Shown: positions 51,513 to 63,000 of the stretch, piece after piece
Position numbering within the stretch: position 1 is the stretch's first letter
Layout of the letters: every line of letters starts with the position of its first letter
Origin: Calothrix brevissima NIES-22
GTDB taxonomy: Bacteria > Cyanobacteriota > Cyanobacteriia > Cyanobacteriales > Nostocaceae
DNA: 64,000 nt
Direction: 5' to 3'
Assembly: GCF_002367995.1 (NCBI RefSeq)
Contig: NZ_AP018207.1
Location: forward strand, 4,649,083-4,713,082
Position numbers and translations under genes: made by a program
Notes under the pieces: model-generated
Databases searched by the model: none
Seen by the model: only the letters and a program-made list of their open reading frames with translations
Told to the model about the DNA's origin: nothing

Positions 51513-54500
51513 ATGACCACATCTGCCGAAGTGCGATCGCATCTAATTGATGCCTTACAACTTGACCTTGTAGGGCCAACACCCGATGATGCTGTCCACG
51601 CTGAAGAAACTTTAGATCAAGCTCCTTCCAAGTGGTATCTCACGGGATTCCTTGTACCCTACGGCGCACCAGTTGTGGATAACTCTGGCGATGAAGAAAT
51701 GGACGAAGTTGGACGTGTTGGCTCTGGCGAAGACGAAAAGATTCCAGAGAAAGCCTTTGCACGTAAAGCCTATTTCCCTTCTTCAATGGGGTTAAGTGTG
51801 CTTTTACCCCAAACCGTTAACCAACTTCATGTTACTGTCGGGTGGGGCGATTACCAACCACTAACCAAACCAGAAACCGAAGGAAAAGAAATTACCTTCA
51901 CAGGTGATTGGCAGAGAGTTCCACGAGAAGCTGAACTTACCGTACCTTTGCGTACAAGCGGCAGACCGACTCAATTAGACCTTGGTTTAAATTTAGGCAA
52001 TACAACTAAACAACTAGAGATTCCCCTTAGTGGAAGCAGTTCTCCAATATATTTGGACGTTCCTAACAGCGATGGTTTACAACTGGTTGTCTCAGTTCGC
52101 CCCGTAACTTCTGAGGAATTAGTACCAGCAGGAACACGCTCAGTTTCAGTATTCTTAGTTAATCATCGCCGCCCTAGTCCTGACCAAAAGCGGGATGCTG
52201 CTTATGCTTTTCAAACGAATTTAATAATTCAGACAACCGATTCCTTTGTACCACGCCCCAATTTACGTGGGCGGGATGGCGATGATTGGGATGAGAAAGT
52301 TGCTGATTTACAATACAGGGATGATTACGAATACGCTGTTGGTCATAACGTATCTGCGATCGCAATTGCAAATCCCAATGGTGGCTGTCAGGAAGTAAGA
52401 ACAGCTTGGATACCAACTGCTGACGTAGAAAAGGTAATTGCAACCCAGGTTAAAGATGTCGAAGTCGGCATGGAAGCGTTAGCCGCCGCACCGACAGCAG
52501 AAGTATTGCGAAATCTACTCAGTCCAATGGTTAGTGCTTATGCCCAATGGATAGATGAGCAACGAGTCAAATCTCCTACAGGGCAAAAACGCTTAGGTGT
52601 AGCTAAAGACCTATTAGATCGAGCCGCAATTGCTAAAGACAGAATTGCTGCTGGTTTAAGCGCATTGGATGATCCACAAGTATTAGATGCGTTTCGCATT
52701 GCCAATCGAGCGATCGCCTTAGCAATTCGCCAGCGTGCGACTCATAAGAAAAATATTACTCCCGAATCTGTAGCCCCTCCAACTTGGCGACCGTTTCAAC
52801 TAGCTTTCTTGTTAATGAACTTGGTGGGTATAGCCAACCCCGAACATTCAGACCGCGAACTGGTTGATTTACTGTTTTTCCCTACAGGTGGCGGTAAAAC
52901 TGAAGCTTACTTGGGGCTGGCAGCTTTTACACTTGTATTGCGGCGGCTACGTCATCCTGGTATTGACTCTGCTGGACTGAGCGTACTGATGCGCTATACA
53001 TTACGCCTCCTCACTCTTGACCAACTGGGACGTGCTGCGGCGATGATTTGCGCCCTAGAGTTGGAACGGGAACAAGACGTAGCAAAACTGGGGAAATGGC
53101 CTTTTGAGATTGGATTGTGGGTAGGGCAAGCAGCTACACCTAACCGGATGGGGAAGAAAGGAGACAATGATGAAAACAGCGCTCGTTCGCGTACCATTGC
53201 CTTCCTAAACAATGATCGCAAACCTTCACCTATTCCTTTAGAAAACTGCCCTTGGTGCGGAACTAAATTCACCCGCAATTCATTTCAGCTACTGCCTAAT
53301 CCAGACCAGCCAATAGATTTGCGTATAACTTGTGCCAATCGCCGTTGTAGTTTTAGAGGCGATCGCCCTTTGCCAGTATTAGCAGTAGACGAACCGATTT
53401 ATCGCCGGTTGCCATGTTTTATGATCGCTACAGTTGATAAATTTGCGAGTTTGCCTTGGGTAGGAGAAACAGGTGCTTTATTTGGACGTGTAGAACGTCA
53501 TGACAAAGATGGTTTTTACAGCCCTGTTTATCCAGGTAGAGGTAAAGCACTTGATGGTTATCTGCCACCACCAGATTTAATCATTCAAGATGAACTGCAT
53601 TTGATTTCTGGCCCTTTAGGCACAATGGTAGGGCTTTACGAAACTGCAATTGATGCTCTTTGCAGTCGAGAGATAAATGGTCAAAAAATCCGCCCCAAGA
53701 TTGTAGCTTCCACTGCGACAGTGCGACGGGCAACTAAGCAGATTCAAGCATTGTTTGGGCGAAATGAAGTTGATGTATTTCCGCCACCAGGGCCAGATCG
53801 GCGCGATTCCTTTTTTGCGAAGACAGTACCTGCCGAAGAAAAGAATGCTCGAACTTATGTCGGAATTGCTGCTCAAGGGCGAAGTCTGAAAGTAGTATTA
53901 TTACGTACTTATCTAGTATTGCTGGGAGCTGCACAGAAAGAATGGTTAGCAGCAGGTGGGAGCAAAAACCCTGATAATCCGGCTGACCCTTACATGACAT
54001 TACTCGGATATTTTAATTCCTTGCGTGAACTGGGTGGCAGCCGGCGGATTGTTGAAGATGAAGTTAACTCTCGGCTTATTGGTTATAGCAAACGAAAACG
54101 AGGCGGTAAAAGTTCGGGTTTGTTTGCGGATCGGAAAATCGACGATGAACCAGAAGAATTGACCTCTCGTGTCAGCACAAGTGAAGTTGCAGATACAAAA
54201 AGCCGTTTAGAAGCAACGTTCGACCAAAAAGAACGTGTTGATGTAGTCTTAGCTACCAATATGATTTCTGTCGGTCTGGACATTACACGTTTGGGCTTAA
54301 TGGTAGTTCTGGGTCAACCTAAAACAGCCGCAGAATACATTCAAGCTACCAGTCGTGTAGGACGGGATGAAGAACGACCAGGATTAGTTGTTACATTACT
54401 CAACGTTCACCGTCCGCGCGATCGCTCACACTATGAACGTTTCTTTGCTTGGCACGCTACTTTCTATAGGGCAGTAGAAGCTACCAGTGTTACACCATTC

Positions 54501-54959
54501 TCTCCTCGTGCTATTGACCGAGGGATTGCTGCGATTACCGTTGCTTTAGCACGTTTGGGACATTCTGGGATGACAGCACCGCTTCGGGCGATCGACATTC
54601 TTCAGCACCGTAACGAGCTAAATTTTGTCATCGATGCGATCGCCAAGCGTGCCGAGATGCACGATAAAGAACTTGATGCAGGTGATGCTGAAGCACTCCG
54701 TCAAAAAGTCAGGGGTCGAGTTAAGGATTTACTAGATTTATGGGAACGGATTGCTGGTGAAAAAATTAACCTTCAATATCAGCGTGAGGTTGGGGAAGCG
54801 CCGCCTTTATTATTCGACCCACTTGACCCGGAATTAGAAAAAAAACCGCTAGAAGAACGAAAATTTAAAGCTCAACGAAGTTTACGTGATGTTGAGCCAA
54901 CAGTTAATTTGTGGGTTCGCAATCCTGATGGATTTGAGGTAGAGGAGGAAGAATCATGA
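51513..54959 (+). CDS. drmA: DISARM helicase DrmA
   Basis: 1148 residues. Walker A FPTGGGKTEAY (GGGKT at about 459-463), DELH box at about 693, second-lobe motifs ATNMISVGLDI and QATSRVGRDEERPG. A zinc-ribbon insertion (CPWCGTKF ... CANRRCSF) lies between the two helicase motifs. DrmA with DrmB forms the core DNA-binding helicase complex of DISARM, which binds incoming DNA ends. Its stop codon overlaps the drmB start by four bases (ATGA). Confidence 0.93.
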   Translation: MTTSAEVRSHLIDALQLDLVGPTPDDAVHAEETLDQAPSKWYLTGFLVPYGAPVVDNSGDEEMDEVGRVGSGEDEKIPEKAFARKAYFPSSMGLSVLLPQTVNQLHVTVGWGDYQPLTKPETEGKEITFTGDWQRVPREAELTVPLRTSGRPTQLDLGLNLGNTTKQLEIPLSGSSSPIYLDVPNSDGLQLVVSVRPVTSEELVPAGTRSVSVFLVNHRRPSPDQKRDAAYAFQTNLIIQTTDSFVPRPNLRGRDGDDWDEKVADLQYRDDYEYAVGHNVSAIAIANPNGGCQEVRTAWIPTADVEKVIATQVKDVEVGMEALAAAPTAEVLRNLLSPMVSAYAQWIDEQRVKSPTGQKRLGVAKDLLDRAAIAKDRIAAGLSALDDPQVLDAFRIANRAIALAIRQRATHKKNITPESVAPPTWRPFQLAFLLMNLVGIANPEHSDRELVDLLFFPTGGGKTEAYLGLAAFTLVLRRLRHPGIDSAGLSVLMRYTLRLLTLDQLGRAAAMICALELEREQDVAKLGKWPFEIGLWVGQAATPNRMGKKGDNDENSARSRTIAFLNNDRKPSPIPLENCPWCGTKFTRNSFQLLPNPDQPIDLRITCANRRCSFRGDRPLPVLAVDEPIYRRLPCFMIATVDKFASLPWVGETGALFGRVERHDKDGFYSPVYPGRGKALDGYLPPPDLIIQDELHLISGPLGTMVGLYETAIDALCSREINGQKIRPKIVASTATVRRATKQIQALFGRNEVDVFPPPGPDRRDSFFAKTVPAEEKNARTYVGIAAQGRSLKVVLLRTYLVLLGAAQKEWLAAGGSKNPDNPADPYMTLLGYFNSLRELGGSRRIVEDEVNSRLIGYSKRKRGGKSSGLFADRKIDDEPEELTSRVSTSEVADTKSRLEATFDQKERVDVVLATNMISVGLDITRLGLMVVLGQPKTAAEYIQATSRVGRDEERPGLVVTLLNVHRPRDRSHYERFFAWHATFYRAVEATSVTPFSPRAIDRGIAAITVALARLGHSGMTAPLRAIDILQHRNELNFVIDAIAKRAEMHDKELDAGDAEALRQKVRGRVKDLLDLWERIAGEKINLQYQREVGEAPPLLFDPLDPELEKKPLEERKFKAQRSLRDVEPTVNLWVRNPDGFEVEEEES

Positions 54960-56830
54960 GTAAATCAAACAAAAAGCGTCCTCCATCTGGAGAGATTCGC
55001 CAAAGCCAAATCTTATCTACTTTTGGCCCTGGGGCAATGGTGGATTTACCCGATTATTCCATCCTAATTGGCGGACTCAACCACTGGCACGGTGACAAAA
55101 AACGTATTTACGAAGACCGACTCAAGGAAAGAGTGGCTGACATCTTAGGGGTTAATGATATTGCCTTATATGCCCCACCTGTAGACGAGAAAGACCCGAA
55201 AGCATCTCGCACTGGAATGACAGCTTTTGCTTTCCCCACTTGGTTTGTGGCTCAAGTAGAAGAAACTTGGCCTAAACCAAATGAAGCAGCGCCCAATGCC
55301 AAAGTTTACCGGACACGTCCTCTACTACCTTGGGGTAGTTTGGTAACTGGTAAATATCTCAATGCTGACAGAAAGAAAGTGCCAGTTGTACCTGTGCGTT
55401 TTGTACAAGCTTGTGTTAATGGACACATCAAAGATATTGATTGGCGTGGTTTTGTCCACGAAAAGTCTCAAACTAACTGTCGAGGTCAGCTATGGTTTGA
55501 TGAAGGCGGCTCTGGCAACGATTTTGCTGATATTTTTGTGCGCTGTGAAGCTTGTAAAGCTCGTCGTCAGTTATCAGATGCAACAGTACCCAATGGCAAG
55601 GTCTTAGGAAAGTGCGAAGGACATCGCCCTTGGCTCGGCCCTAAAGCCCAAGAACTCTGCATTTCTGAGTCAACAGGGAAACCAGAATATAATCGGCTTT
55701 TGGTTCGCTCTGCCAGCAATGCTTACTTTTCCCAGCTCCTGAGCGTCATTTCTCTACCAGACTCAGATGATGCTTTGCAAAAGGCGGTTAATTTAGTCTA
55801 CGAAGACTTTCTTCAGTATGTAGAAAGTGGTGATGAAGTAAAAAAAGAACGCCGGAGGCAAAAAGTAGCTGTTGCGTTAGAAAGATTTAGTGATGAAGCA
55901 GTATGGGCTGAAATTCAGCGCAGGCAGGGTGGGCAAGGTAAGCAATACAAGGGTATTAAACAAGTAGAAATCGAGACTTTGCTATCTAGTCCCTTTGAGG
56001 TGGGAGAAGATGTTCCAGATAGCGACTTTTATGCTCGTGCGCGGAAATTAGATAATATCAAACCGAAATTACAATCTCTTCTAGAAAGCATTGTCTTAGT
56101 ACACCGACTTAAGGAAGTAACCGCCCAAATTGGCTTTACTCGTTTTGAGGCAATTATGCCTGATATTGACGGCGATTTAGATATTCAAGTCAGGCGAGCT
56201 GCTCTTGATATTGAGCCTACTTGGGTTCCAGCGATTGAAAACAGAGGCGAAGGCGTGTTCATCGCTTTCCGTAAAGAAGCTATTGAAAATTGGCTCAAGC
56301 GGGATGCAGTGCAGCAACGAGGGAAGAAATTAGCAAAAGGCTTTGATATCTGGCGCAAACAAAAAGGTATTGCCCAGGAGAAAGCTAAATTTCCTGGATT
56401 ACCTTACATTATGCTGCATTCCCTTTCACACCTATTGATTGCGGCTGTGTCTTTGGAATGTGGTTATGCTGCTAGTTCAATTCGTGAACGCATTTATGCT
56501 GGCGAATCTGGTTATGGCATTCTTTTATACACTGGCTCTCCTGGGTCGGAAGGCACTTTAGGGGGACTTGTACAAGTAGGAAACCGGATTGAATACCATT
56601 TGGATGTTGCACTGGAGATGGGACGACTTTGTTCTAACGATCCAGTTTGCGCCCAGCATCAACCAGATGCCGAACAAGAAGATAGATTTTTACATGGTGC
56701 GGCTTGTCATGGCTGTTTACTCATTGCTGAAACTTCTTGCGAACGACGCAATGAATTTCTTGACAGGGCATTGGTTGTTGCTACTGTTGAAGGCTCAGGG
56801 GCAGAATTCTTTGAGGATAGGAGAGTATGA
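54956..56830 (+). CDS. drmB: DISARM DUF1998 protein DrmB
   Basis: 624 residues. Opens with RQSQILSTFGPGAMVDLPD, followed by FVQACVNGHIKDIDW and CEACKARRQ, and ends with the DUF1998 signature region GAACHGCLLIAETSCERRNEFLDRAL with its cysteine set. DrmB pairs with DrmA to load on DNA. ATGA overlaps link it to the genes on both sides, and no break is visible. Confidence 0.93.
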   Translation: MSKSNKKRPPSGEIRQSQILSTFGPGAMVDLPDYSILIGGLNHWHGDKKRIYEDRLKERVADILGVNDIALYAPPVDEKDPKASRTGMTAFAFPTWFVAQVEETWPKPNEAAPNAKVYRTRPLLPWGSLVTGKYLNADRKKVPVVPVRFVQACVNGHIKDIDWRGFVHEKSQTNCRGQLWFDEGGSGNDFADIFVRCEACKARRQLSDATVPNGKVLGKCEGHRPWLGPKAQELCISESTGKPEYNRLLVRSASNAYFSQLLSVISLPDSDDALQKAVNLVYEDFLQYVESGDEVKKERRRQKVAVALERFSDEAVWAEIQRRQGGQGKQYKGIKQVEIETLLSSPFEVGEDVPDSDFYARARKLDNIKPKLQSLLESIVLVHRLKEVTAQIGFTRFEAIMPDIDGDLDIQVRRAALDIEPTWVPAIENRGEGVFIAFRKEAIENWLKRDAVQQRGKKLAKGFDIWRKQKGIAQEKAKFPGLPYIMLHSLSHLLIAAVSLECGYAASSIRERIYAGESGYGILLYTGSPGSEGTLGGLVQVGNRIEYHLDVALEMGRLCSNDPVCAQHQPDAEQEDRFLHGAACHGCLLIAETSCERRNEFLDRALVVATVEGSGAEFFEDRRV

Positions 56831-57627
56831 TGGCTTTTCTCCACCTGAGCCGTCCAGCCCTCGTTAATTTGGCAGTCGCTTTAGAAACTGGCAGACTTTC
56901 CCCACCCTTTTCCACATCGAATGTAGCGAACTACATCCCAGCAGCTTTGAATCGAGACATAGTTGATGAACTTAACCGCCTTAATGTCATCGGCGTACAT
57001 TCTCAGCATATTGCCTATACGCTGCGACTATTGGCAGAAGAACGAAGTACATCCCAAGCTGTGAGCGATCGCGTTGATTTGGTTTGGACTGGCCCAGAAA
57101 TTGCTGGTTCTCAAAGCCGTGACACTGGTGTTGTTGTGCGCGAGTTGTTTAGCACTGCCAAAATAAGCGTTCTCATTTCTAGCTTTGCTATTGATAAAAA
57201 ACAAAAAGCACGAGAGTTATTTATGGTGCTGGCAGAACGAATGGATTTAACCCCAGAACTAAATGTGCGAATGTTTCTTAACGTCAACCGACCATACAAC
57301 AGTGAAGTGCCAACATCTACTTTACTGCGGGAGTTTGCCAGTAGTTTTCGTCAAGATATTTGGCCAGGAAAAAGACTACCTGAAGTGTTTCACGATCCGC
57401 GATCGCTGACCGTGGGTGTGGAATCAAAAGCTTGTTTACACGCCAAATGCGTTGTTGTAGATAAGGAGCGTGTGCTTGTGACCTCTGCCAATTTTACAGA
57501 AGCGGCTCACGAGCGCAATATCGAAGCTGGTGTATTACTAAATAACCCAGTAACGGCTATTGCTTTGCAAATGCAATTTGAAAGCTTGGTTACAAGAAAT
57601 ATCTTATGTCGAATTCCTGGAGTCTGA
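56827..57627 (+). CDS. drmC: DISARM phospholipase D-family nuclease DrmC
   Basis: 266 residues. One HKD motif near the C-terminus, LHAKCVVVDKERVLVTSANF, followed by EAAHERNIEAGVLL. A single motif per chain means a dimer is needed to make the active site, as in bacterial Nuc. Start ATG overlaps the drmB stop. Seven bases separate it from the DUF262 gene that follows. Confidence 0.93.
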   Translation: MMAFLHLSRPALVNLAVALETGRLSPPFSTSNVANYIPAALNRDIVDELNRLNVIGVHSQHIAYTLRLLAEERSTSQAVSDRVDLVWTGPEIAGSQSRDTGVVVRELFSTAKISVLISSFAIDKKQKARELFMVLAERMDLTPELNVRMFLNVNRPYNSEVPTSTLLREFASSFRQDIWPGKRLPEVFHDPRSLTVGVESKACLHAKCVVVDKERVLVTSANFTEAAHERNIEAGVLLNNPVTAIALQMQFESLVTRNILCRIPGV

Positions 57628-57634
57628 TTATTTT

Positions 57635-59479
57635 ATGTCTACATTTGATTCTACAAAAATAAGTTTAAAAGATTTATTAGATAAAATTGTATCTGGTGAA
57701 ATTCAATTGCCCGATTTTCAACGAGGGTGGGTTTGGAATGATGAACATATTTGTTCACTTCTAGCCAGTATTGCTCGTGCTTTTCCTATCGGAGCAATTA
57801 TGTTACTTGAGGCTGGTGGCGATGCTAAGTTTAAAGCGCGTCCTATTGAAGGAGTAGATCCAGCAAAAGCAACACTTGATAAAGTAAAAAAGCTGATTCT
57901 TGATGGGCAACAACGGCTCACCTCATTAACCCAAGTACTAATATTTAAACAACCTGTAAAAACTTATAACTCCAAGAAAAAATTAGTACAAAGTTATTAC
58001 TACATTGACATAGAAACAGCTTTATTAGGTCCAGAACATTACGAAGATGCGATTATTAGCATTGATGCAGATCGGATTCAAAAAGAAAACTTCGGACGTG
58101 ATGTCAAGCTTGACCTCAGTACCCCAGAAAAAGAATATGAACATCTTTACTTCCCTTGTAACCAACTCCTTGATTATGACAAGTGGGAGGAAGGATTACT
58201 AGCTTACGATCCTGGTCTTGAAAAGTTTAGGCGATATGTTCAATTTCGTAGGCAGGTTGTGAATGAATTTCATAGCTATAATATTCCAATCATTGAACTT
58301 AGTAAGGAAAACAAGAAAGAAGCAGTTTGCCTTGTGTTTGAGAAAGTAAATACTGGTGGTGTTGACCTTTCAGTATTTGAACTTTTAACTGCCACTTATG
58401 CTGCTGATAATGTCAGTTTACGCGATGAGTGGTTTGGTAATACTCAAGGAGGAGTTGTAGGTATTCAAGCTCACTTACAAAAACTAAGATTATTACGCGA
58501 GATTCAACCTACTGAGTTTCTTCAAGGATTGACACTACTGCATACTTGGGATAGACGAAGGGAAGACTTAAAGGCGGGTAAAACTGGCAAGCAGGTAACA
58601 GGTGTTACTGCCAAGCGCGAAGCAGTTTTGTCTTTACCTCTAGATGCTTACCAAAAATGGAAACAGCCTCTTACGCAAGGTTACTGGAAAGCAGCTAAAT
58701 TTCTACGTCAAGAATCGTTTTTCTCTACCAACGATTTACCCTACCGCACTCAACTTATCCCTCTTGCCGCAGTCATGGCGTTGCTTGGCGATCGCTGGCT
58801 GGAACCGAAAATCCATGAAAAAATCGCCCGTTGGTTCTGGTGCGGTATCCTTGGCGAATTATACGGTGGGGCAGTTGAAACTCGCATGGCTTTGGATATT
58901 CAAGAGCTTATCGACTGGATTGAGGACGCTAAGGAAGAACCTGCAACTGTTCGGGATGCTAACTTCCAACCTGCACGTTTAGGGACTTTGCGTTCCCGAA
59001 CTAGTGCTGCATATAAGGGTATCAATACCTTGATTCAACGTGAAGGTTCTCAAGATTTCTTTTGGAAGTCCACTATTCGGGATTTGGATGAAACCGATTG
59101 GGAAGAACGCAGACTAGATATTCATCACATTTTCCCCAAGAGTTGGTGTGACAAGCAGGGTATTCCCGCATCTCGCTATAACTCTATTCTCAACAAAACA
59201 CCGATATCGTTTAAAGCAAATCGCATGATTGGCGGTAAAGCTCCAAGCGAATATCTGGTTCAGCTTCAAAACCATGACAGTATTCAGCTAGACGATGCAG
59301 GGATGAATGCGATTTTGGCAACTCATCAAATCGACGCAATAACACTTCGACAAGACGACTTTGAGAGTTTCATGGCATCGCGTCAACGGATGATACTTGC
59401 CAAAATCGAGACTGTTATGGGCAAGCCTGTATTGGCTGTGGATGATTCAGCATTTAGCGATGTTGTAGATGAGGAGTAG
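57635..59479 (+). CDS. DUF262/DUF1524 GmrSD-like endonuclease
   Basis: 614 residues from ATG 57635. The N-terminal DUF262 domain has LPDFQRGWVW (around residue 25-34) and ILDGQQRLTSL (DGQQR at 90-94), which bind and hydrolyse nucleotides. The C-terminal DUF1524 domain has an HNH-like motif DIHHIFPKSW (around 494) and later NKTPISFKANRMIGG. GmrSD-type enzymes cut modified phage DNA, for example glucosylated hydroxymethylcytosine. It begins 7 bp after drmC and may be co-transcribed with DISARM, though class 1 DISARM is not usually described with such a gene. Confidence 0.9.
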   Translation: MSTFDSTKISLKDLLDKIVSGEIQLPDFQRGWVWNDEHICSLLASIARAFPIGAIMLLEAGGDAKFKARPIEGVDPAKATLDKVKKLILDGQQRLTSLTQVLIFKQPVKTYNSKKKLVQSYYYIDIETALLGPEHYEDAIISIDADRIQKENFGRDVKLDLSTPEKEYEHLYFPCNQLLDYDKWEEGLLAYDPGLEKFRRYVQFRRQVVNEFHSYNIPIIELSKENKKEAVCLVFEKVNTGGVDLSVFELLTATYAADNVSLRDEWFGNTQGGVVGIQAHLQKLRLLREIQPTEFLQGLTLLHTWDRRREDLKAGKTGKQVTGVTAKREAVLSLPLDAYQKWKQPLTQGYWKAAKFLRQESFFSTNDLPYRTQLIPLAAVMALLGDRWLEPKIHEKIARWFWCGILGELYGGAVETRMALDIQELIDWIEDAKEEPATVRDANFQPARLGTLRSRTSAAYKGINTLIQREGSQDFFWKSTIRDLDETDWEERRLDIHHIFPKSWCDKQGIPASRYNSILNKTPISFKANRMIGGKAPSEYLVQLQNHDSIQLDDAGMNAILATHQIDAITLRQDDFESFMASRQRMILAKIETVMGKPVLAVDDSAFSDVVDEE

Positions 59480-59559
59480 TGAGCGGAGATAGATTAACTT
59501 CGTAGAAGTGAGGTAATAATTAATCTCATATAAAACCAAAATACTATTGGAGCTTTAAT

Positions 59560-59943
59560 ATGGAAGTAATCTTAGATACAGAACTTTTGGAATTTTATAA
59601 CTCAGGGCAAAAAGATTTTTGTAATCTGAGAGTCTATAATAGTAATTCTTTTAACTCTTCCCCAAAATTAAAAGGTAAAAATTTATCAGGAATTAATTTA
59701 AGTGGCTCAAATTTATATAATGCAAATTTAGAGAATACTAACTTAAGTGGAGCAAGTTTAATTTCAACGAATTTAACAAATGCCAAGTTCCAAGGTGCGA
59801 ATTTGCAAGGTGCAGATTTACAGGAAGCAAATTTGAGCCATGCTAATCTTGAAAATGCTAACTTCTGTGGAGTTGATCTAAGTAAAACATTCTTATTAAG
59901 AACCATTTTACATAATAGTTTAATTGATGAAAATACAGGTTAA
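59560..59943 (+). CDS. Pentapeptide-repeat protein
   Basis: 127 residues; about residues 37-110 are tandem A(D/N)LxX repeats (LSGINLSGSNLYNANLENTN, then LTNAKFQGANLQGADLQEAN), predicting a right-handed beta-helix of about three coils. Such proteins are common in cyanobacteria; some mimic DNA and protect gyrase, but most have no known role. ATG 59560 has TTGGAG ahead. It follows the DUF262 gene by 80 bp. Confidence 0.9.
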   Translation: MEVILDTELLEFYNSGQKDFCNLRVYNSNSFNSSPKLKGKNLSGINLSGSNLYNANLENTNLSGASLISTNLTNAKFQGANLQGADLQEANLSHANLENANFCGVDLSKTFLLRTILHNSLIDENTG

Positions 59944-59993
59944 TATCTTTTAACAAAGTCAGGGAAGGTTAAGTTAGTAATTTTTTAGAAATG

Positions 59994-60013
59994 AAATTGC
60001 TAAAAAGCAATTT
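59994..60013. promoter_or_regulatory. 8-bp palindrome ahead of the RecQ-like gene
   Basis: AAATTGCT (59994-60001) and AGCAATTT (60006-60013) with a 4-nt spacer, ending 14 bp before the ATG at 60028. Operator or ribosome-site-masking hairpin. Confidence 0.4.
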
Positions 60014-60027
60014 AATCAGGGATTCTC

Positions 60028-63000
60028 ATGCAAAATTTATCAAATATTGAATCATTATATGTTTATTTAGACTTAGAAATTAATAGTGAAAATAATATAT
60101 ACCGTATAGGATTGGTATCTCTGAATTTAACAAAAGATTTTTATCAAGAGCATCTAAATCAAGCTTACGAAGAAATTAGGAAGCTGAAGAATAGTAATTT
60201 AGCAGTATGCGGTCACAACTTCCGCCGCTTTGATTACCCTTATCTGATTGAGCAAGATCCTCAATTATCTTCTTGGTATATAATTGACACTTTAGAACTA
60301 TCAATACTCGCTTTTCCCCTACAGCATTCGCATAAACTAAATAAAGATTATAAGCAAAGTGAATATTCAAGTAATAATCCTGTAGAAGACGCACAGGTAA
60401 CTCGATTCTTACTTCGTCAACAATTAGAAGCACTATTTAAAAAGCCTGATGAAGTACAACAGGTATATATTTGGCTCCTGACTTGTGGTTGCGAAGATGC
60501 AGACCTTGCATATCAACAATTTTTCAGTGATAACCTTGGTTTGAAGATTGAACAACCCGCCATAGAAATGCTGCCAGAAACAATGCTAAAAGGAATAAAT
60601 CAATCCTATATGCAGCAGATATGGTCTAGTCCACAAACTTATAATTTTGAGACAAGATTATGCGTGGCGGGATTATTGGCTTGGAATTATGAGTGCAATG
60701 CCAATGAATCGAAGCAGGTTTTTTGTGATTGGCTCAGACATTTAAATGGTTTCCAAGCTGTACTTGAGAGTTTGCGTCCTTTAAGTACAGATGAATTCGT
60801 TCTCAGCTCTTACTTGGAATATTTTGAAATTCCCAGTTTTCGACCTTTACAGGAAGAAGCTGTGCAAGCAATTATTAATAATGAGAGTCCGCTTGTTCTC
60901 ATGCCTACTGGTGGTGGCAAGTCCTTATGCTATCAACTGCCAGCTTTCATGTTCTACGAAAGGCACAAAGCGCTGACTGTTGTCATTTCACCGCTACAAG
61001 CACTAATGGCAGATCAGGTGGCAGATTTAGAACAAGCTGGGTTTTTCTTTGCCACTTTTATCAACGGCAATCTCTCAGCAGCAGAACGTCGTCAGCGATT
61101 ATCAGAACTGCGTTCTGGTTCCAAAGGTTTGCTGTATATAAGTCCTGAGCAATTACGGTCAATGAGTATTCGGGCATTGTTAGAACAGCGCCCTCCGGTT
61201 CTGTGGGTGATTGATGAGGCTCACTGTGTTAGCCAATGGGGTCACGATTTTCGTCCTGATTACCGTTATATCCCGAAATTTATTTATGAATTATATCAAG
61301 AGCGGCAGCTTGCAATGCCTTTGTTAGCTTTGATGACAGCAACAGCAACTGTTGCTGTTATTGAAGATATTAAAGAGCTATTTGCTCAATACCAGTTAAA
61401 TATAAATCGTACAATTGATGGGGCAACAACAAGAGATAATCTAACTTTTGATGTCATTCCAGTAGCAGGCAATAAAGAACAAGTTTTACTGAATCAAGTA
61501 AAAGAAGCTCTTAAACTAGGTGGTAGTACGCTAATTTATACTACTACACGTAAGAATGCCGAAAAACTAGCAGAACTTCTCAAACAAAGTCATATTGAAG
61601 CTAAATATTATCACGGGAAACTTGCAAAAGAAAAAAAACAGGAAGTTTTGCAGGAATTCAAATCAGGTAAATTGAACGTAATTACTGCAACTTGTGCCTT
61701 TGGTATGGGCATAAACCGTAAAGATGTACGCTCTGTCATTCACCATTGCATGAGTGCAAATTTAGAAGGTTATATCCAAGAGGCAGGGCGGGCAGGGCGC
61801 GACGGAGAGCCAGCAGTTTGTACTTTACTCTTTGATCCAAAAGATGCTGATACAGTTTTTCGTTTGCAAAGCTTGAACCAACTAAGCGAACAAGATTTAA
61901 AAAATGTCTTGATCTCGACCAGACATATCCGCGATCTTACTTTTGGCAGTGCTAGAGATGATTGGTTTTGGGTGACAACCAATGAAATCTTTCAATTGGG
62001 CGACTTTGATGAAGAGTTTGGTGAAGAATCAGAGCAGCAAAATACTAAAATAAAAGCAGGATTGCATTACTTAGAAAAATTTGGTTTATTAGAACGAGCC
62101 GAAAACTTTTCAAGCTTTATCGAATTTGAACTAAGCCATAATACCTTTACTGAGTCTATAGAGCAGTTTGAGGAATACAGCCGGATGAAGGATTTATCCC
62201 GGTTTGAAGCAGACAACTTTGAGCGGCTGATTCAAGCAATGCATATTGCGAAAGCTTATTGTAATAGCAACGATCAACCGTTTCCCCTCGACCGTCTCAG
62301 TGATGAAGCTGGAATTAGCTTACATGACCTGACTGCCAGAATCCGTGAACTGCAAAAGGCTGAAGTCTGTTCTTTTGAAATACCAATTACACTTGTGATT
62401 ACCAAGGGTGTAAGAGGAGATGCCCGTAATAATCATGAACGCATTCGCCAGTTAGAAGACCAATTACTCAAAGTGCTTAATGAGTTGTTTGGTAATGAAA
62501 ATGAAATACAAATAAATCTGCGTGGACTTGCTTCTCGACTTGACCTAGACAATAGTAAAAAAATCAGAGCATCCAACATCATAGATATTTTGGAAGGTTG
62601 GGTTGCTCAAAAATGGCTAAAGTTAAGTAGAATTTCTATTGATGTAGTTCGCTTAGGAGAAATGGAAGTTGTAGAGCATTTACCTGGGCATAAAATTCTA
62701 ACAACTACAGTATTGGAAGTTTTGTATCAAGCATTGAGAGATACAACAGGGGCGAGATTACCTCTGAAGTACGAATTAGGTAAACTTGCTAAAGAAATTA
62801 CCCAAAAAACTCAACTTGACTGGAATAATGAAGAGTTAGAAGTTATTCTTTTGTGGCTGCACCAGAGAAAAATAATTCGATTAAGTGATGGGCTGAATCT
62901 CTTTCAACAGTCGCTGAAAGTCCGTGTAATAAAAAACGCAAGTGTTTCCACAGTAAAACGCCGTTACCCGGAAGTTGAAGCTCACTATAATGAACAAACT

